A DNA stretch of 64,000 nt from RGIG3528 sp045598045 (GCA_045598045.1 JAZLLG010000043.1:1-64000), one strand, 5' to 3'. Shown: positions 7,606-16,323, counted from the first letter of the stretch. Notes: generated by a model from the sequence alone, not told the origin. Translations and numbers: made by a program.

Positions 7606-8869
7606 GTTCCCCTTCCCCATTGCTTACCGTAATTGTCAGTTTCGTTTCCCCTATAACGTCATTCCATAATTTCCAAAGATTTTCAACCGTAAGTCCCTTT
7701 TCATACAGTCTGTGTTTCTTTGCCAGAGCTTCGTCATAATCAACAAGTCTGTAAGGATAGAATGAGCTGTTCATCTGGCAGACATTAGGTTCTGCGGTGG
7801 CAAAGACCGTAATCTCTCCGTCCCATGTTTTTGTAACCGTAACCTTGGCCATGGCACCAAGACAGCGGTCCCAGACATCCTGACCGTGAACAAAATTGCC
7901 AAGTGAATAATAACAAATGCAAGTATTACCGTTTTCACCTGTAACAATCTCCATAGGCTCAATAACATGAGGATGTGTTCCGATAATCAGGTCAGCTCCT
8001 GCCTCGGTAAGCTTATTTGCAAGTTCCACCTGACTTGACCTCGGCTCGTATTTATATTCTTCCCCCCAATGAGGAAAAACAATAACCACATCCACAAGGT
8101 CGTTGACAGCTTTTACATCCTCCAGAAGTCTGGATTTATTTGCAAATGTATCAATTGCATACCCGTATCCTTCCGGTATACTGATACCATTTGTTCCGTA
8201 CGTATAGTTAAACAGCGCAAAGCTTACACCGTTCACTTCAGTTATTTCATAATGTTTATCAACCGTTTCGTCATGAATTCCAAGGACAATCGCATCCTTA
8301 TCCGACCAATATTTCACACTGTCCAGAACTCCCGCAATGCCCTTATCCATCGTATGATTCGAAGCACAGTTAATGACGTTAAAACCATACTCCAGCTCTT
8401 CGTCACCGACGTAATAAGGCGTTCCGAACTGAGGATATCCGGTGTATCCGAAGCTTTCGTCAATCAGAATCGTCTCCTGATTAAGGCAGTTCAAATCTCC
8501 CCACTCAAGGTCCTCCGTAAAGTTCCCGAAGAAGTCCTTGTAGTAGCGCCAGATGCGCGCATGCATAAGGATATCACCTACCGCAGTGATATTAACCGTT
8601 GCCGGTGTAGGCGTAGGGCTCGGAGTCGGGGTACAGGTAGGTGTAGGTGTATTTGTCGGAGTCGGGGTATTGGTGGGTGTAGGCGTATTGGTAGGAGTAA
8701 CTGTGGGAACAGGAGTTTCCGTTGCAACAGGAGTCACTTCAGCTTTTTTTCCAAGTCGTGACATCCACCCGGGATTCATCGCTTTAATGACAAAAAACCA
8801 CAATACAAAAGCCACAACAACAAGTGCTGCGACTATAATGATTTTCAGTTTTCTGCCATTGTTTTTCAT
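7598..8869 (-). CDS. CapA-family metallophosphatase-like surface protein
   Basis: The 423-residue protein has a membrane segment (about 9-30), a Thr-Pro linker (46-90) built of repeated TPTPTN units, and a CapA/PGA-cap domain. The domain shows the calcineurin-like motifs VGDILMHA (97-104), NQET (130-133), SNHTMDKG (170-177), PHWGEEY, GTHPHVIEP and YYSLGNF. Members of the family are needed for anchoring or making capsular poly-gamma-glutamate, but many genomes carry them without capB/capC, and none are in this window. The real substrate is therefore open. A paralogous domain lies in the gene just upstream. Confidence 0.88.
   Translation of the reverse strand: MKNNGRKLKIIIVAALVVVAFVLWFFVIKAMNPGWMSRLGKKAEVTPVATETPVPTVTPTNTPTPTNTPTPTNTPTPTCTPTPSPTPTPATVNITAVGDILMHARIWRYYKDFFGNFTEDLEWGDLNCLNQETILIDESFGYTGYPQFGTPYYVGDEELEYGFNVINCASNHTMDKGIAGVLDSVKYWSDKDAIVLGIHDETVDKHYEITEVNGVSFALFNYTYGTNGISIPEGYGYAIDTFANKSRLLEDVKAVNDLVDVVIVFPHWGEEYKYEPRSSQVELANKLTEAGADLIIGTHPHVIEPMEIVTGENGNTCICYYSLGNFVHGQDVWDRCLGAMAKVTVTKTWDGEITVFATAEPNVCQMNSSFYPYRLVDYDEALAKKHRLYEKGLTVENLWKLWNDVIGETKLTITVSNGEGEHD
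8600..8734. repeat. Short tandem repeats coding the TP linker of the CapA protein
   Basis: GT-rich units of roughly 6 to 18 bases (plus-strand GGTGTAGGCGTATT and variants) repeat here and encode TPTPTN units. The array is imperfect but several units are nearly identical, so unit number may vary among strains. Confidence 0.7.
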
Positions 8870-8873
8870 GGTT

Positions 8874-11345
8874 TCAATCTCCGTATGTCGTTACATTTTC
8901 GAGCATATCATTTCCCGTATCGGGGCCAACAGCAGACCTGTACAGACCGAAGTCCGCACAGCTGTATTTATAACTCGGTTTATCAACACCATCTGACACG
9001 TAAAACCAGCACCACTGCTGGGAAACATGTTTCAGATAGGCATCCGTAAGAGCATCAAAAGCCGTCTTTCCATCGAAAACGTCAGCCGGCTGACGTAAAT
9101 CCAGCTTGATTTTTCCTTCTTTGTAAATATGCAGATATGTTTTGGGAACATCCCATGTACCGTATTCCGCTGCCGAAGCGGGGCAGAAATCAGCATCTGC
9201 GGTTTTATCCACCGCATTAATTACGGCATCTACAAGGATTTCGTGACCGCCGTGACCGTATTCACCCTTGATATCCTGAGTTACAACGACCTGCGGCTTA
9301 AACTGCCGTATGTATCCAGCTACAAAAGCAAGTACATCGTCATATTTGTATATACGTTTTGCTTCCTCAAGCGTTTCACTGTATTTGTCGGGAAAATCCC
9401 CACAGACAGGATAGTTTTTCACGCCTGTTGTCCACACGCCGTCCAGTTTTTCATGCTCTCTGATTCTCTCCGAAGAGAAGTACTCGCTCATATACACAAG
9501 CTGAACCTTCTTTCCGAGTATCCCTCCGTAATGTGCAAGAACACCACCAAGAAAAAGAATTTCATCGTCTGCGTGCGTTGAAAATACGAGAATATCCGCA
9601 TTTTCCCAAGCCGGCTCCCAAACCTGTACATCCTTCGGAAGCTTTCCGCCCGAATAAGCAGAAATCTCACAGATTGCTTCATCAGAAGAAAAATGCATGA
9701 CACACTTTTCGGTTCCTTCCGGAATTTCCACATACTCATGAAGGAACCCGTTTGTACCGCAGGAAAGCTGTTTTCCGTCGTACTCCAACGTCCAGGCTGC
9801 GGGAATATCGTTCCATTTTATGTAAAGGCCGTACATCCCGCCATCACTTGTGACAACGAGAGTATCTTCGGGAGAAAATGCAATTATGGACTTATATGAA
9901 TCATCCTGCAGTTTCTTTGCCGAGCCATCGTTTGAAAGAGTTAGCTTAATCTCCCTTTCAAACGCCTTTGCTGTCTTTATATCGGGGATGCCGTGTTTTT
10001 TCCAAAGGCTGCCCCATATTTTGTTGCACAAATCAAGCAGGTACTGAAGTGAATACGTGCCGTCCTGAGATATAATGGCACTCTTTTCGGCAAGTTCCCC
10101 CGTATAATCAAAAAGCGGATATACGGAACATGCATTCTGACCCTTCTCAACATGAGAAACAACAGGGATTACGCCAAAGTCCGAAATATATGCTTTTCCG
10201 TCATTGTTCTTTTTGACGGTAATGTCGGCAATTCCGCCAAGCATTCTGTTTGCAATGCCTTTGCCCGATTCTCCCGTCCAGCTTACAAAATTACCGAGAG
10301 AATAATAAACGAGCATGTCATCGGGAGAAAGCTCGCACCCTTCTTCAAGGCATTCGGTCTCTCCTTCTTCATTAACAACCGTAATGCTCTGGATAACATG
10401 AGGGTGCGTACCGATAACAAGATCTGCCCCGTGCTCCTTAAAAAGCATCATGTAGTTTTTTTGCTGTGAAGAAACATCCAGACTGTATTCCGTACCCCAG
10501 TGAGGACAGATAATCGTAAAATCAGCCAGCTTTTCGGCTTCATCCAATGCGGCGATAACATTCTCCTCAGTGAGCATATTAACGCACCATGGCATATCTT
10601 CAGGCGCGCTTATACCGTTTGTTCCGTAGGTAAAATTAAGTATTGCGGTCTTTATTCCGTTTATTTCCGTAACATATAGATCACGCGATTCCCCTTCGGA
10701 CTCGTATATACCGATTACACCCATATCCGAATGATTCTGCTTCCAATTGTGAATGCAGTTTAAAAGGCCTTTTTTGCCCTTATCCAGCGCATGGTTGGTA
10801 GCATGAAGCACAACATCAAAGCCTGTGTCCTCCAAGGCGTCTGCAAGGGCAAAATCAGTGTTAAAACTCGGGTAGCCCGAAACGCCAAGTTCAGCTCCTC
10901 CGATAATCAGCTCCTGATTTACAAGCGCCAAGTCGTATGAGGAAATAATATCCTTTGTGTTTTTGAACAATGGAGTATAGTCGTAGCTTCCGTCAGCCTG
11001 TCTGCAGTCATCCTCCAAAGTATCATGAAGCAGTATATCCCCGACCATACAGATGCTCATCTGAGGCACTTCCGTCGGCGTGGGAGTTGGCGTGTCCGTA
11101 GGGACAGGTGTGTTTGTAGCAGTCACTTTGACTTCCGGAGCATCGGTCGTAGTCTGAGGAGTGTATTCCGAGACATTACTTTTTCCCGATCCGGCCGGTG
11201 TAGCTGATGCTCCGGGAATTGTCTCGGACAGAATCGACTCTCCGTCGCAGCCGCCGGCTACCGCCAGCATGACAACCATTACAACGGAAATCATTAATTT
11301 ACCGACAAATGTCTTTATTCTGTTTTTTTCAAGAACATTCTTCAT
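8874..11345 (-). CDS. CapA / PIG-L deacetylase fusion, exported
   Basis: The 823-residue protein combines two enzyme domains. After a hydrophobic N-terminus (about 15-32) comes a possible lipidated Cys (C33, context AVAGGC, not a perfect lipobox), then a TP-rich linker (about 74-93). A CapA domain (about 97-395) carries VGDILLHD, NQE, TNHALDKG, PHWGTEY, GTHPHVIQ and YYSLGNF. A linking region with a beta-rich segment (about 480-580) follows. The C-terminal PIG-L/LmbE domain (about 583-800) has the zinc motifs HADDE (591-595) and HGGH (698-701). PIG-L enzymes remove N-acetyl groups from sugars. The start overlaps truA by 17 nt. The fusion suggests coupled hydrolysis of a phosphorylated and N-acetylated surface polymer; that is inference. 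Confidence 0.88.
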   Translation of the reverse strand: MKNVLEKNRIKTFVGKLMISVVMVVMLAVAGGCDGESILSETIPGASATPAGSGKSNVSEYTPQTTTDAPEVKVTATNTPVPTDTPTPTPTEVPQMSICMVGDILLHDTLEDDCRQADGSYDYTPLFKNTKDIISSYDLALVNQELIIGGAELGVSGYPSFNTDFALADALEDTGFDVVLHATNHALDKGKKGLLNCIHNWKQNHSDMGVIGIYESEGESRDLYVTEINGIKTAILNFTYGTNGISAPEDMPWCVNMLTEENVIAALDEAEKLADFTIICPHWGTEYSLDVSSQQKNYMMLFKEHGADLVIGTHPHVIQSITVVNEEGETECLEEGCELSPDDMLVYYSLGNFVSWTGESGKGIANRMLGGIADITVKKNNDGKAYISDFGVIPVVSHVEKGQNACSVYPLFDYTGELAEKSAIISQDGTYSLQYLLDLCNKIWGSLWKKHGIPDIKTAKAFEREIKLTLSNDGSAKKLQDDSYKSIIAFSPEDTLVVTSDGGMYGLYIKWNDIPAAWTLEYDGKQLSCGTNGFLHEYVEIPEGTEKCVMHFSSDEAICEISAYSGGKLPKDVQVWEPAWENADILVFSTHADDEILFLGGVLAHYGGILGKKVQLVYMSEYFSSERIREHEKLDGVWTTGVKNYPVCGDFPDKYSETLEEAKRIYKYDDVLAFVAGYIRQFKPQVVVTQDIKGEYGHGGHEILVDAVINAVDKTADADFCPASAAEYGTWDVPKTYLHIYKEGKIKLDLRQPADVFDGKTAFDALTDAYLKHVSQQWCWFYVSDGVDKPSYKYSCADFGLYRSAVGPDTGNDMLENVTTYGD

Positions 11346-12105
11346 TTATATCAACTTTCAGCAGTTCTTCAGGATATTTGATGTTTACAAGGGTAAGTCC
11401 CTGCGCGGGTGCCGTAGGTCCCGCCGCTTCACGGTTCATTGCAAGAAGCGCTTCCAGCACATAGGAAGGCTTTTCCTCACCAAGTCCGACTTTTATGAGA
11501 GTGCCAGCAATTATACGAACCATATTGTACAGGAATCCGTTTCCTCGAATCCTTATTGTGAACAGATGACCATCCTGCTGAACATCACAGGAATATATTG
11601 TACGCACATGATCCGGCACGGTTGCATGAATTGAACAGAAGCTCGTGAAATCATGAGTTCCGACAAGGTACCTTGCACCTTCCTGCATTGCAAACACATC
11701 CAGGTCTTTATACACAAAATGCGTGAACTTACGGTTAAAGGGCTGAATGAAGTCCGCATTCCAGATTTTATATTCATACGTCTTTGTACAGTCGCATTTT
11801 CTGGGGTGAAAGTTTCCCGGAACTTCTCTTGATTCCTGGACAACCACATCCTCCGGAAGGGAACGATTAAGCGCATAACATATTTTTTCGGCAGGTATGC
11901 GTGTTTCGGTGTCGAAAACGCATACGTTTCCCATAGCGTGGACGCCTGCATCGGTACGGCTTGCACCGATAACTTCAATATGCTCTCCAAGCAGCTTTGA
12001 AAGTGCCTCGTTGAGCACCTCCTCCACCGTCAAAGCATTAGGCTGTATCTGCCATCCCGAATATTTTGTTCCTTCATATGCAACTACAAGTAAGATACGT
12101 TTCAT
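11329..12105 (-). CDS. truA: tRNA pseudouridine(38-40) synthase TruA
   Basis: The 258-residue enzyme isomerises uridines in the anticodon arm. The catalytic Asp is D52 in SRTDAGVHA, and family blocks GTKYSGWQIQ and FLYNMVRIIAGTL are present. Its start overlaps the end of ecfT by 4 nt (ATGA-type junction). The order ecfA1-ecfA2-ecfT-truA is the conserved Firmicute arrangement; normally rplM would come next. Confidence 0.97.
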   Translation of the reverse strand: MKRILLVVAYEGTKYSGWQIQPNALTVEEVLNEALSKLLGEHIEVIGASRTDAGVHAMGNVCVFDTETRIPAEKICYALNRSLPEDVVVQESREVPGNFHPRKCDCTKTYEYKIWNADFIQPFNRKFTHFVYKDLDVFAMQEGARYLVGTHDFTSFCSIHATVPDHVRTIYSCDVQQDGHLFTIRIRGNGFLYNMVRIIAGTLIKVGLGEEKPSYVLEALLAMNREAAGPTAPAQGLTLVNIKYPEELLKVDINEECS

Positions 12106-12968
12106 AAGTTGTTTATCAGTGCAACAAATCCTTCAATAACAGGGGGCTTGGGAGGCTCGATAATTCTTCCCAAGGTTTTATCCGTGATAATGATTAATGC
12201 TATATATGCTGCCAGCAAAAGGTATGCAACCACATCACGCTTCGTGTATTTAAGCGGGTTCATTCGAGTTCTGTGTTCGTCACCACGATAGCAACGTGCT
12301 TCCATTGCCATGGCAAGATCGTTGGCTCTTCTGAAAGCGGAAATAAAAAGCGGAATGAATATGGGAATAAGCGACTTAATTCTGTCTATAAGCTTTCCCT
12401 CTTCAAAGTCAACTCCTCTTGCCGACTGAGCCTTCATGATTTTGTCTGTTTCTTCAAGAAGTATCGGAATGAATCTGAGAGCTATCGACATCATCATTGC
12501 CATTTCATGCACAGGCACCTTAATCTTTTTAAGGCCGCGAAGACCGGTCTCCAGGCCGTCCGTAAGCTGATTCGGCGTCGTGGTCAGTGTCATAAGTGAA
12601 GAACCGATTATAAGGAAAAACAGACGAAGTCCCATGAAAACAGCATTTCTTATTCCTTCAACACTGATTTTAATGAATTTCCATTTAAAAAGAATGGTTC
12701 CATCGGTAAGCAATACATTGAAAATCAGTGTAAACAGTAAGAGCATCCATATGGCCTTCATGCCTTTTACCATATAAGAAAAAGGTACCTTCGAAAGCTT
12801 AATCGCAAAGAGAAGTGCAAAACCGGCCACCACGTACCCTATGAAGCTTTTGAAAAGGAACATTGAAAGGATGTACAAAAACGTTCCCAAAAGCTTTACA
12901 CGCGGGTCAAGAGCATGAATAACCGACTTCTCGGGATAATATTGTCCAAGTGTAATATCACGAAGCAT
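12102..12968 (-). CDS. ecfT: Energy-coupling factor transporter membrane protein EcfT
   Basis: The 288-residue protein has several membrane helices and the two Ala-Arg coupling motifs that contact the ATPases: SARGVDF (ARG 183-185) and EARCYRG (ARC 224-226). It forms the shared module for group-II vitamin and metal uptake; the substrate-binding S components are encoded elsewhere. The ATG shares one base with the stop codon of ecfA2. Confidence 0.96.
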   Translation of the reverse strand: MLRDITLGQYYPEKSVIHALDPRVKLLGTFLYILSMFLFKSFIGYVVAGFALLFAIKLSKVPFSYMVKGMKAIWMLLLFTLIFNVLLTDGTILFKWKFIKISVEGIRNAVFMGLRLFFLIIGSSLMTLTTTPNQLTDGLETGLRGLKKIKVPVHEMAMMMSIALRFIPILLEETDKIMKAQSARGVDFEEGKLIDRIKSLIPIFIPLFISAFRRANDLAMAMEARCYRGDEHRTRMNPLKYTKRDVVAYLLLAAYIALIIITDKTLGRIIEPPKPPVIEGFVALINNL

Positions 12969-13813
12969 TAGTGTCTACAGTACCTCATAATCATATCTTT
13001 AGCCTCCTCAACCGTTGTAGCAATGTCGGGAAGCGGAAAACCCTTTTTAATCATTTCAGCCGTGAGATAGGTTACTTCCGGAGCGGCAAGCCCGATCTTT
13101 TCAAGCTCTTCGTAATGACGGAAAACTTCCTTTGGAGCTCCGTCAAAGCGCACGGTTCCTCTGTCCATAACAATAATTCTGTCAACAAAACGCGCCACAT
13201 CCTCCATGGAATGGGACACAAGTATAACAGTAATTTTTCTTTCGTTCTTAATGCGGAAAATTGCCTCAAGAATCTCATCACGGCCCTTAGGATCAAGCCC
13301 TGCGGTAGGCTCATCAAGCACCATGACTTCAGGTTCCATGGCAAGTATGCCGGCTATGGCGACACGCCTCTTCTGACCGCCTGAGAGCTCAAACGGAGAT
13401 GCATCATAAAGCTCTTCTCCGATACCGACTGTCTTCAGCGCATTAAAAGTGCGAAGCTGTGACTCAAGCTTTGGAAGCTTCATGTTCTTGGGGCCAAACT
13501 CAACATCTTTAACAATTGTTGACTCAAAAAGCTGATATTCCGGATACTGAAACACAAGTCCGACTTTCGTACGAAGCTCTTTTTTCGAGAAATCATCGTC
13601 CCAAATATCGCGGCCATTGTAATATACCGTGCCGGAAGTAGGGCGGGCAAGACCGTTGAAATGCTGGATAAGGGTCGATTTCCCGGAGCCTGTATGCCCG
13701 ATAATGCCGATGAACTGGCCGTCGGGTATTTCCAGCGTCACATCATGCAACGCAGGCATTTCCATGGCAGTGCCCTTTTGATATATATAGTTAACGTTGT
13801 CCAAGTAGAGCAT
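12968..13813 (-). CDS. ecfA2: Energy-coupling factor transporter ATPase EcfA2
   Basis: The 281-residue ABC ATPase has Walker A GHTGSGKST (39-47), Q-loop FQYPEYQLF, signature LSGGQKRR (143-150) and Walker B VMVLDEPT (163-170). The ATG at 13813 has AAGGAG seven bases upstream and is preferred over an in-frame TTG at 13819. The gene overlaps the 3' end of ecfA1. It pairs with EcfA1 to power EcfT. Confidence 0.96.
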   Translation of the reverse strand: MLYLDNVNYIYQKGTAMEMPALHDVTLEIPDGQFIGIIGHTGSGKSTLIQHFNGLARPTSGTVYYNGRDIWDDDFSKKELRTKVGLVFQYPEYQLFESTIVKDVEFGPKNMKLPKLESQLRTFNALKTVGIGEELYDASPFELSGGQKRRVAIAGILAMEPEVMVLDEPTAGLDPKGRDEILEAIFRIKNERKITVILVSHSMEDVARFVDRIIVMDRGTVRFDGAPKEVFRHYEELEKIGLAAPEVTYLTAEMIKKGFPLPDIATTVEEAKDMIMRYCRH

Positions 13814-14636
13814 CGACAAACTCCTTATTTGTCAGTACACCATCAGGAAGGTTAAAGCCTTCCTTTTTTAATTCAAATGCAAGTTCCGTTACCTGCGGAA
13901 CATCAAGAAAATGCGATTTAACCTCATCAACTCGTGAAAAGATTTCTCTTGGAGTTCCCTGCATAACGATTTTGCCGTCATCCATTACGATAACTTTATC
14001 CGCATCCTTCACTTCATCCATGTAATGGGTGATCAGAAGGATGGTAATACCTTCGTTTTTATTTAATTCATGAAGAGTACGAATTACTTCTTTTCTTCCG
14101 CCCGGATCAAGCATCGCCGTCGGTTCGTCCAGAACTATGCATTTCGGCTTCATGGCAAGTATACCGGCAATGGCAATTCGCTGCTTCTGACCGCCTGAAA
14201 GGGCGTTTGGCGAACTGTTTCTGAACGCCTCCATATCAACCCTTTTCAAAGCATAATCCACACGTTCATGAATTTCCGAAGACGGTACACCAAGATTCTC
14301 CGGACCGAAAGCGACATCCTCTTCAACCACCGAGGCAACAATCTGATTATCGGGATTTTGGAAAACCATGCCTGCGGACTGCCTTACTTCCCAGACATTA
14401 CCGGTATCCGATACGTCCAGGCCGTTTACAAACAAAGTACCTTCCGTCGGCTCAAGAATCGCATTGATTTCCTTTGCAACCGTAGACTTTCCGGATCCGT
14501 TATGGCCAAGAATCGCAACAAAGTCTCCGGCCTTAACATCCAGATCCACTCCATCAAGTGCACGGATGATTCCTTCCACATTTCCTTCTTCGTCACGACG
14601 TATATATTCATATGCAAGTTTTCTTGCTTTTATCAT
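13791..14636 (-). CDS. ecfA1: Energy-coupling factor transporter ATPase EcfA1
   Basis: The 281-residue ABC ATPase has Walker A GHNGSGKST (44-52), Q-loop FQNPDNQIV, the signature LSGGQKQR and Walker B CIVLDEPTAMLDP. It is the first gene of the ECF module and has a likely promoter about 50-80 bases upstream, behind the terminator of the YitT-family gene. Confidence 0.96.
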   Translation of the reverse strand: MIKARKLAYEYIRRDEEGNVEGIIRALDGVDLDVKAGDFVAILGHNGSGKSTVAKEINAILEPTEGTLFVNGLDVSDTGNVWEVRQSAGMVFQNPDNQIVASVVEEDVAFGPENLGVPSSEIHERVDYALKRVDMEAFRNSSPNALSGGQKQRIAIAGILAMKPKCIVLDEPTAMLDPGGRKEVIRTLHELNKNEGITILLITHYMDEVKDADKVIVMDDGKIVMQGTPREIFSRVDEVKSHFLDVPQVTELAFELKKEGFNLPDGVLTNKEFVDALLGQR

Positions 14637-14687
14637 TTGAAGACCTCTTTTTTACCCCAAAGGGCATATGTACCCATAATCTGAATT

Positions 14688-14716
14688 ATTATAGCACAAA
14701 GCCATATTATACACAA
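14688..14716 (-). promoter_or_regulatory. Likely promoter of ecfA1-ecfA2-ecfT-truA and the genes beyond
   Basis: TTGTGT (14711-14716) and TATAAT (14688-14693) lie 17 bases apart on the minus strand. A second TATAAT-like box lies 12 bases upstream. As no terminator is seen before position 1666, this promoter may also serve the seven-gene surface block. Confidence 0.6.
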
Positions 14717-14755
14717 GCAGAAGCAAGTTTTCGTCTGAGCCTCAAGCTATTCGCA

Positions 14756-14791
14756 CCAAAAAGCCGGCCTACTTATTCAGTAAGCCGGCTT
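14756..14791 (-). terminator. Terminator downstream of the YitT-family gene
   Basis: AAGCCGGC (14761-14768) pairs with GCCGGCTT (14784-14791); an inner TACT/AGTA pairing extends the stem. TTTTT follows on the minus strand. Confidence 0.85.
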
Positions 14792-14813
14792 CCGAAATAC
14801 CTTCGCCCCTACG

Positions 14814-15719
14814 CTATTTTGTATTTCCCATTACCTCCACAAAGCCTTCTCCCATGACTTCTCTCGCATCCCCTATAACCATAAATGCGTGCTTATCATG
14901 TCTGCTTACAATATCCTGAAGCAGCGGAAGCTGTTTTTTGGAAACCACGCAGAATAACATCTTTTTATCTTCACCGGAGTACATACCCTTAACCCTTATA
15001 CCGGTGACACCTCTGTCCATATTTTCAAGAACTTCGGCAGAAATCTCTTCCGCTGCTTCAGAGATGATAAATGCCATGTTGGCGAACTTCAAGCCTTCAA
15101 GCATTGCATCTGAAATCTTTGTAACGAGGTAAACAACGATAACCGAATAAATAACATTCTCAACCGTAAAAACTGTCAATCCCAAAAGGACAATCAATCC
15201 ATCCGTAATCGAAAGAATCACAGGGATTGACACATGTCTGAAGCGGTCATGTACAAGTGCGGAAAACATATCCGTACCGCCTGTGGTGGCCATTGTTGAG
15301 AACACAAGACCGATACCTATTCCTGACAGAACACCTCCTACGAGTGTGCTTAGCAGGTTGTCTTCCATAAACGCTCTGACAGGAAGCGCATACATCCAAA
15401 ATGTAAGCATAAAGGTTGAAAATGCAGTTTTTGCTATGTATTTCCATCCCTTTTTGATGTATGCAACAACAAACAAAGGAACGTTCAAAAGAAGGGACAT
15501 AAACCACACGGGTATACCATCTTTGAAAAATTCGGATCCCGTATCCTTAAGGAATTGCGAGGTGGCATGCCTTATTACGATTGCAAGGCCGCTGACGCCA
15601 CCCACGTCCAGTCCGATAGGGTCAAAAACGAAATTCACGGCAGCAGCCATAAGAAGGGTACCTGCAACAATAAGCAGAACATCCTTTATCTTTATTTTTT
15701 CTGCTGCTTTCTTTATCAT
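14814..15719 (-). CDS. YitT/DUF2179 family membrane protein
   Basis: The 301-residue protein has about five or six membrane segments in residues 10-200, with FDPIGLDVGGVSGLAIVI typical of the YitT family. A soluble C-terminal DUF2179 domain follows (about 215-295, GVTGIRVKGMYSGEDKKMLFCVV). The ATG at 15719 is preceded by GGAGGTTCGG; a GTG at 15731 is less likely. The molecular function of the family is not settled. It sits between terminators of rplQ and its own, so it looks like a single-gene insertion between rplQ and ecfA1. Confidence 0.9.
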   Translation of the reverse strand: MIKKAAEKIKIKDVLLIVAGTLLMAAAVNFVFDPIGLDVGGVSGLAIVIRHATSQFLKDTGSEFFKDGIPVWFMSLLLNVPLFVVAYIKKGWKYIAKTAFSTFMLTFWMYALPVRAFMEDNLLSTLVGGVLSGIGIGLVFSTMATTGGTDMFSALVHDRFRHVSIPVILSITDGLIVLLGLTVFTVENVIYSVIVVYLVTKISDAMLEGLKFANMAFIISEAAEEISAEVLENMDRGVTGIRVKGMYSGEDKKMLFCVVSKKQLPLLQDIVSRHDKHAFMVIGDAREVMGEGFVEVMGNTK

Positions 15720-15748
15720 CCGAACCTCCACTTCATTACATTAGCAAG

Positions 15749-15775
15749 AAAAAGCCGATGCCCGTAGGCATCGGC
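15749..15775 (-). terminator. Terminator of the S10-spc-alpha superoperon
   Basis: GCCGATGCC (15754-15762) and GGCATCGGC (15767-15775) form a perfect 9-bp stem with a 4-nt loop, followed on the minus strand by TTTTTC. It begins about 12 bases after the rplQ stop. Confidence 0.92.
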
Positions 15776-15786
15776 CAAATTTCTGA

Positions 15787-16323
15787 TTAGATTAACTCAA
15801 GAAGAACTTCCATTGCTGCATCGCCCTTACGCTCACCGATCTTTACGATACGTGTGTAGCCGCCCTTGCGGTCTGCGTACTTAGGTGCGATTTCTTCGAA
15901 AAGCTTCTGTGAAAGGTCAACCTTCTTTGTTGCCTTCTTCTTTCCGGCTGCTTCTGCAGGAACTTCTGTGATATCATAGAGATATGACTTCATAAGTCTG
16001 CGAGCATGAAGTCTTGAAGGCATATCCTTCTTGATCTGCTTTTCAACTTCGTCATAAACAGTAACCTTCTTGCCGTCAACAACTTCCTTAACGTACTTGC
16101 CGTCTTTGTCCTTGCGGGCAACCTTAGCCTTAACGGTTACTGTTTCAAAATTATCTTTTTCCTTTACAGCAAGTGTAATCATCTTTTCTGCAATGCTCTT
16201 AACTTCTTTAGCTCTGCACTCGGTGGTTACAATCTTACCATTATATAACAGATTGGTTACCTGGTTACGAAGCATAGCCTTTCTCTGGCTTGCTGTTCTG
16301 CCAAGTTTTCTGTAGCCTGCCAT
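15787..16323 (-). CDS. rplQ: 50S ribosomal protein L17, long form
   Basis: The 178-residue protein has the conserved N-terminus (GYRKLGRTASQRKAMLRN) and C-terminus (GGYTRIVKIGERKGDAA). Typical L17 has about 115-130 residues. The extra length lies in a charged segment at about 58-105 (KDKDGKYVKEVVDGKKVT) and a Lys/Ala-rich segment at about 122-135. Both look like lineage-specific surface extensions. It is the last gene of the superoperon. Confidence 0.96.
   Translation of the reverse strand: MAGYRKLGRTASQRKAMLRNQVTNLLYNGKIVTTECRAKEVKSIAEKMITLAVKEKDNFETVTVKAKVARKDKDGKYVKEVVDGKKVTVYDEVEKQIKKDMPSRLHARRLMKSYLYDITEVPAEAAGKKKATKKVDLSQKLFEEIAPKYADRKGGYTRIVKIGERKGDAAMEVLLELI

Noticed and set aside
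8553..8996. Plus-strand frame with Val-Gly repeats
   Set aside because: It is the reverse complement of the Thr-Pro repeat in the CapA gene, not an elastin-like protein.
8874..11345. Poly-gamma-glutamate capsule locus
   Set aside because: No capB, capC or capE-like gene is in the window; CapA domains alone do not show capsule synthesis.
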